Source: Dillenia suffruticosa
Taxonomy: Eukaryota; Streptophyta; Magnoliopsida; Dilleniales; Dilleniaceae
DNA: 64,000 bases
Direction of reading: 5' to 3'
NCBI GenBank assembly: GCA_033439265.1
Contig: JAVTVX010000031.1
Coordinates: 10,835,501 to 10,899,500 of the forward strand
The notes under the pieces were generated by a model, which made no database searches, was not told the origin of the DNA, and was given only the letters and a program-made list of their open reading frames with translations. Of this stretch, positions 59,756 through 64,000 are shown piece after piece. The position numbers and the translations under genes were made by a program. Within the stretch, counting starts at the first letter, position 1, and the number at the start of each line of letters is the position of its first letter.

Positions 59756-60660
59756 TATAAATGACATAAATAGAAACTATTTTCAAATAACCTCTAAAGA
59801 GTATCATATTTACCTATGAAAACTAATAACCATTAGAATAGTATATAATATTTACAAATAGTACAATATATAAGTTAGCATAGTCATGGATTTATACAAA
59901 TGGTATGGTTCAGCGGATAGTATAAATTACTCATCTAGAGTCTGTTTTCAAATCGTCTCTAAAGGCTGACACATTTATTGACAAAAATATGATAACAGTC
60001 AGAATTGTAGATAGTATTTATATACGATACAATCTGTGAGTTAGCATAACTATAACACTTATGCAAACTGTATGGTTTAGTAGTCAGTAAAAAATACTCA
60101 TATATAGATTGTTTTCAAACTATCCCTTAAAAAATGCACATTTACCGATGACAACTGATAACCGTCCTAATTGAGTATCATTTTATAGACGGTGTAATAT
60201 ATAAGTTAGTATAGATATAAAATTTATATAGATTGTATAGTTTAATAGTCAGTAAAGAACACTCATATAGAAACTATTTTCAAACCGTCACTAAAAATGA
60301 CCATATTTATTAACGACAAGTGATAACCGTTCGAATAATAGATAATATTTACAGATGGTGAAATATATTGATTAGTATAAATATAGAATTTATAAAGACG
60401 GTTTAGTTAAATAAATAATAAAAAAGAGTCATATAGGGACTATTTTCAAACTGTTCATAAAGACCGGTACATTTATTGAACACAAGTGAGATCCGTAAGA
60501 ATTGAACATAGTTTTTAAATACGGTGTAATATATGGGTTAGCATAAATGTATAATTTATATAGACAATATGGTTAGATAGATAATAAAAAAGAGTCATAT
60601 AAAAATAGTTTTCAAACTGGCATTAAGCGTTAGAATTGAATATCATTTTTATTGACAATT
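59756..60660 (+). repeat. Tandem array, five and a half units of 165-167 bp
   Basis: Units start at 59756, 59921, 60088, 60253, about 60418 and about 60584 (partial). Each has ACTCATATAGARACTATTTT, CAAACYGTCTCTAAA, a TGATAACCGT block and AATATATAAGTTAGTATAG. Unit-to-unit divergence is high (about 25%), so there is no recent homogenisation. It sits just inside the right end of the probable CACTA element. Confidence 0.9.
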
Positions 60661-61772
60661 GTGTTATCTTTATAGACGGTTGATAAATTTTTTCTAACAG
60701 AAAATTTATACGATTAGAAAATATATACATTTCTCAATAGTTTCATCGAAAACGTCTCTATAAAATATAAAAAAGCATCACCAAAGATTATAGACAATAA
60801 AAGTTAACATTATTATGTGATTTTAATTTTGTAGCGATGGTTCGGTCAACTTCAAACTAGAACCCCAATAGATTGTGAGCTATATTGAAGCTTTTAGTAA
60901 AAAGAAAAGGATTTGTTTTAATTAAATAGACAAGTTGCTAAACTACTCAATTAGCTTTAATGCATCTTACTAATTTATTTGAGCATCCTTAATTCCTTAT
61001 TCTTACATGATATTCATGGCATGACTCTTTTTCTTATCTGAAAACTACATCTATTTGTAGATAGTCACCAAGAGTTTAAGGTTTCTTTTTTTTTTTTTTT
61101 TTGCGTGCTAGGCCACTACGTGAGGGTCAAGAAGAAGAAAGAAGAAAGAAGAAATAGGGAAAGATTACAAGGTTTTGCAAGATGCCCACCTATTTGATGC
61201 AATTTTGACAATATCTTGAGTTGCTTTCAGTGGTTTGAGGGTTACTCTGAACTCTGAATATTACAATTTTCTAAAATCATTTTGTGGGTCAGAGGAGAAA
61301 GTTGGAGTTGTTCTATTCCATTAATTTTGAGATAATGTTAAGGTGTGGATTGAACATACCCTTTTCTTTTCATCCTCTCATGCTTTACTTTCTTGCAACC
61401 TATTTCTTTCATAATGCATTCTTCGGTCTATATTAGAAAAATAGAACTTTTAAAGCAACTTTTTGTTATTTTTGCACATTATAAATGATTTTAGTTTTTA
61501 ATTTTATCAATTTTTGTTCGAATTTTTAATTTTAAAAACTTACGGCATGAATTATGTTTTCCATTTTTAGAATTACTTGTAGTGAAAATATTTGAATAAT
61601 TTTTTATAAGAAAATGTAATATTACCCAAAAACAGCTATTAGAACTATGAACCAATTAAAGAAGCAGGAGATTATTCTATAAAATAAGTCAATGCATTAC
61701 ATTTCACCATATGGTGATTTTGGGTCAATGCCGCAGTCTTTTGAGAATCAATAATCTCTCTCTCTCTCTCCA

Positions 61773-61786
61773 GCGCGCGCGCGCGC
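61773..61786 (+). repeat. (GC)n microsatellite beside a TC run
   Basis: Seven GC units next to (TC)n at 61755-61770. Unit 1 has only a short TC run there (33815-33830). Confidence 0.9.
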
Positions 61787-62122
61787 AGAGGAAAGATTAA
61801 GATTATAATAGTTTTGTTTAACATAAATTATAAGGATAATCGAGGATTTGGTCTTACGTAAGCGGATTGCCTTTTTGACAATGGAAGAACATAAAATAAT
61901 CTCTTTTTTCCCTAGTGGTTTCCAGAGCAAACTAGTACATGCTAAAAAAGCACCCATAAGGGGTCCCTTTCTCTTTACCCCATATATGTATAGGTTATAT
62001 ATATACTCACACCAGCCAGCTTATTCTAATAACAAATGTACTATTGCTTTCCTCTGCCCTACACTATCTAACTGATGCCATTGTAAGATCTTAAAAATGC
62101 CCCAAATAATCTTCTTACTTCA

Positions 62123-62123
<1 letters not shown>

Positions 62124-62211
<88 letters not shown>
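62124..62211 (+). repeat. Long (TC)n microsatellite in unit 2
   Basis: About 42 TC units with one early interruption. The orthologous site in unit 1 (34430-34454) has about 12. Confidence 0.95.
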
Positions 62212-62212
<1 letters not shown>

Positions 62213-62265
62213 ACTCTCGGTATCTGAAATCATATTTTGATAAATTCGATTTAACTATTTATAAA

Positions 62266-63621
62266 CACTACAAGAAAACCAGACATCAACGATGAAAAAA
62301 AAATCTATCAATAATAACGATAGATTAACGTCGATAAAAATTACCGAGAGATTAATGATGAATTGGTAACAAAAATTAATGACGAAAATATTTTCATCGT
62401 TAATCCGTCGGTATAATGATTTAGGGTAAAAAAATTATATAAATCTATCAACGACGGATTGGTAACGAAAATTAGTGATATAAATATTTCTGTCGATAAT
62501 CTATCAGTGTAATGATCTAGGGTAAAAAAAGAATTTATGTAAACTTATCAGCGACGAAAAATTTATATAAATTTATCACGACGGAAATATTTTCGTCGGT
62601 ATAATGGTATAGGATAAAAAAAAATTATATAAATCTATCAGTAACGAATTATGGACGAATTTTTTAGCGACGGAAAACTTTAATCGCTAATCTGTCACTG
62701 ATATGGTTTAAGAAAAAAAAATTATATAAACCTATCAGTGACAGATTAGTAACGAAATTTTTAGCGACGGATTTTTATTTTATTATTTTTTTCATTTATT
62801 TTTATTTTATTATTTTATTATATTATTATATTATTTTGTTATTTTATAATTTTTTTTCTTTTTTATTTTATTGGCTAAGTAAAGAAAAAAAATTTTGTTA
62901 TTATATTTTAATTAATCAAATTTATGTTTTTTGATTTAAAAAATATTTTATTTCTTTATTTAGCACCAATTTAATTAAAATCGAATTTAAATAGTTAGCA
63001 AAGTTCAATGAAAATATTTAACGAAAAAAATTATCCTAAAATAAAGAAAAAATGAATTGAGATAAGAAAAAATTGTGAGAGTGAGACAAATATTAAAAAA
63101 AAATGAGAGTGAAATAATAAAAAAAGGTTTCACAAAAGGGATTGTGGCATAATAATTGTGACAACTCAAAAATCACCATGATACTTAGATTTGAATCCGG
63201 GTGAAGGCAGTTTTAAAAAAAAAAAAAAAAAAGATGGCAAGCGAGATCGCACGCAGGCCCGCATGCGCAGACGTAGGCTGGCACCAGGAATCAACAACGG
63301 AAATTTTTCGTTGCTGATAGTTTTATATATTGTTTGCTATCAACAACAGATTTTTTAGCGACGGAAAATTTTCGTCGCTAATCCGTCGTTGATACTTTTA
63401 TTTTCTATGAGCGATGGATTTTTCAGCGATGGAAATTTTTCGTTACTAATCAGTCATTGATAGTTTAACGACGGATGGTATTCTGTCGGTAATATTTAGC
63501 GATGTGATTTTCAGCGATAAATTTACTGATAAAAAATTATATCTGTAATACTCTTTAATGATAGAATCTTTACTATCAGCGATGGATATTTTCGTCGCTG
63601 ATATCTTGTTTTTTAATAGTA
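62266..63621. mobile_element. Small non-autonomous CACTA element
   Basis: Starts CACTACAAGAAAACCAGA, the classic CACTA terminus. It ends GATATCTTGTTTTTTAATAGT plus one base, a decayed inverted copy. AAA flanks both sides, consistent with a 3-bp duplication. Subterminal arrays of TCAGCGACGGATTRGTAACG-like motifs occur in direct orientation on the left and inverted on the right (63290-63600). There is no transposase. A small GC-rich island (63238-63292) lies in the middle. It is absent from unit 1. Confidence 0.85.
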
Positions 63622-64000
63622 AAAAACCATACTTAGGAATGATTTTTTAATATAATATTTTTCATTTTCAAAATTTAAATTTAATATTTGATTAAAATAC
63701 CTAATATTCCATTTCATTAATCCCACCGTTCGTTGGTATATATCTCTTCCTCTCTTAAAAAAGGGGAAAGCTTGAACAATCCTCCAACTAACCAGCCAGC
63801 AACGACCCTAGTGTTATCATACACGCATTGTTAAGTCACGAGGCAAATTATTTACCCCATAATTTCAAATTGCATAGTAATACTGATAAGCTATTTGATT
63901 TATCTTTTTATGTTAATATTTAGGTTTGAGTCATCCCACTAACCTAAAATGGGTAAATTTTCTTTTTTAGGGTAAAGTTCATATAATTTTGTTGAGTGCA

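Larger units (their letters stand above)
46102..60836. mobile_element. Probable large CACTA (En/Spm) element, interrupted by younger elements
   Basis: Unit 2 departs from unit 1 at about 46102 and returns at about 60837. The two ends, read inward, are CATTATAAAATAAAT and CGCTACAAAATTAAA. Each is one change from a CACTA start and they are similar to each other. Arrays of short repeats lie inside each end, as expected for the subterminal regions of CACTA elements. A weak transposase-like remnant is on the minus strand near 47850-48310. A 3-bp target duplication could not be confirmed. The interior is split by a copia fossil and an L1 LINE. It could instead be two or more elements that happen to adjoin. 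Confidence 0.5.
44128..64000 (+). repeat. Segmental duplication, unit 2 (continues beyond the window)
   Basis: Direct copy of unit 1, offset by about 25.4 kb at its start and 29.3 kb at the window end; the difference is due to insertions. Homology is still running at base 64000, which corresponds to 34704. It lacks the gypsy/copia nest, L1 end and SINE fragment of unit 1, and has its own CACTA-type insertions. Confidence 0.85.

Noticed and set aside
59756-60660. CRISPR-like or centromeric satellite array
   Set aside because: Units are adjacent, strongly diverged and only about six; no spacer structure and no long homogeneous array.

Overview
This is nuclear DNA from a flowering plant, most likely a eudicot; I cannot name the species. 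It is very AT-rich and dominated by transposable elements. It carries an intron-containing pseudogene of the plant plastid/nuclear gene HEMERA/pTAC12, plant SINEs, plant RTE and L1 LINEs, Sirevirus-like and other copia fossils, a Ty3/gypsy fossil, long-TIR Mutator-like elements and CACTA elements. I see no intact host gene. Every long open frame I could identify belongs to a mobile element or a decayed gene copy.

Layout. 1-857 is AT-rich with no gene. 858-3390 is a Sirevirus-like copia fossil (RT/RNase H end plus a downstream third ORF). 3731-6509 is a decayed RTE-clade LINE. 6526-11245 is a nested pair of Mutator-like elements. The outer one carries a captured PPR gene fragment and is flanked by a 9-bp duplication. 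The inner one (7374-11075) is flanked by its own 10-bp duplication. 12032-17877 is the HEMERA pseudogene, with a solo LTR (12206-12981) inside an exon.

The rest of the window is organised around a directly repeated segment: unit 1 (18725-34704) and unit 2 (44128 to the window end). Each unit has been opened by different insertions. Unit 1 holds a Ty3/gypsy fossil (19682-31728) that itself contains a copia fossil (20384-25449), plus a truncated L1 3' end and a SINE fragment. Unit 2 holds a probable large CACTA element (46102-60836). Inside that is a second Sirevirus-like fossil, and inside that a nearly full-length L1 LINE (51399-57426). Unit 2 also has a small CACTA element (62266-63621). Between the units (34705-44127) lie SINEs, microsatellites and unrecognised sequence.

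I found no operon-like gene set and nothing that looks like a new functional system. The most informative items are the two-tier Mutator nest with gene capture, the palindrome arrays in the inner element's termini, the decayed HEMERA copy, the segmental duplication with copy-specific insertions, and a 141-bp foldback inside the L1 element. All calls were made by eye; boundaries of degenerate elements are approximate unless a target-site duplication is given.
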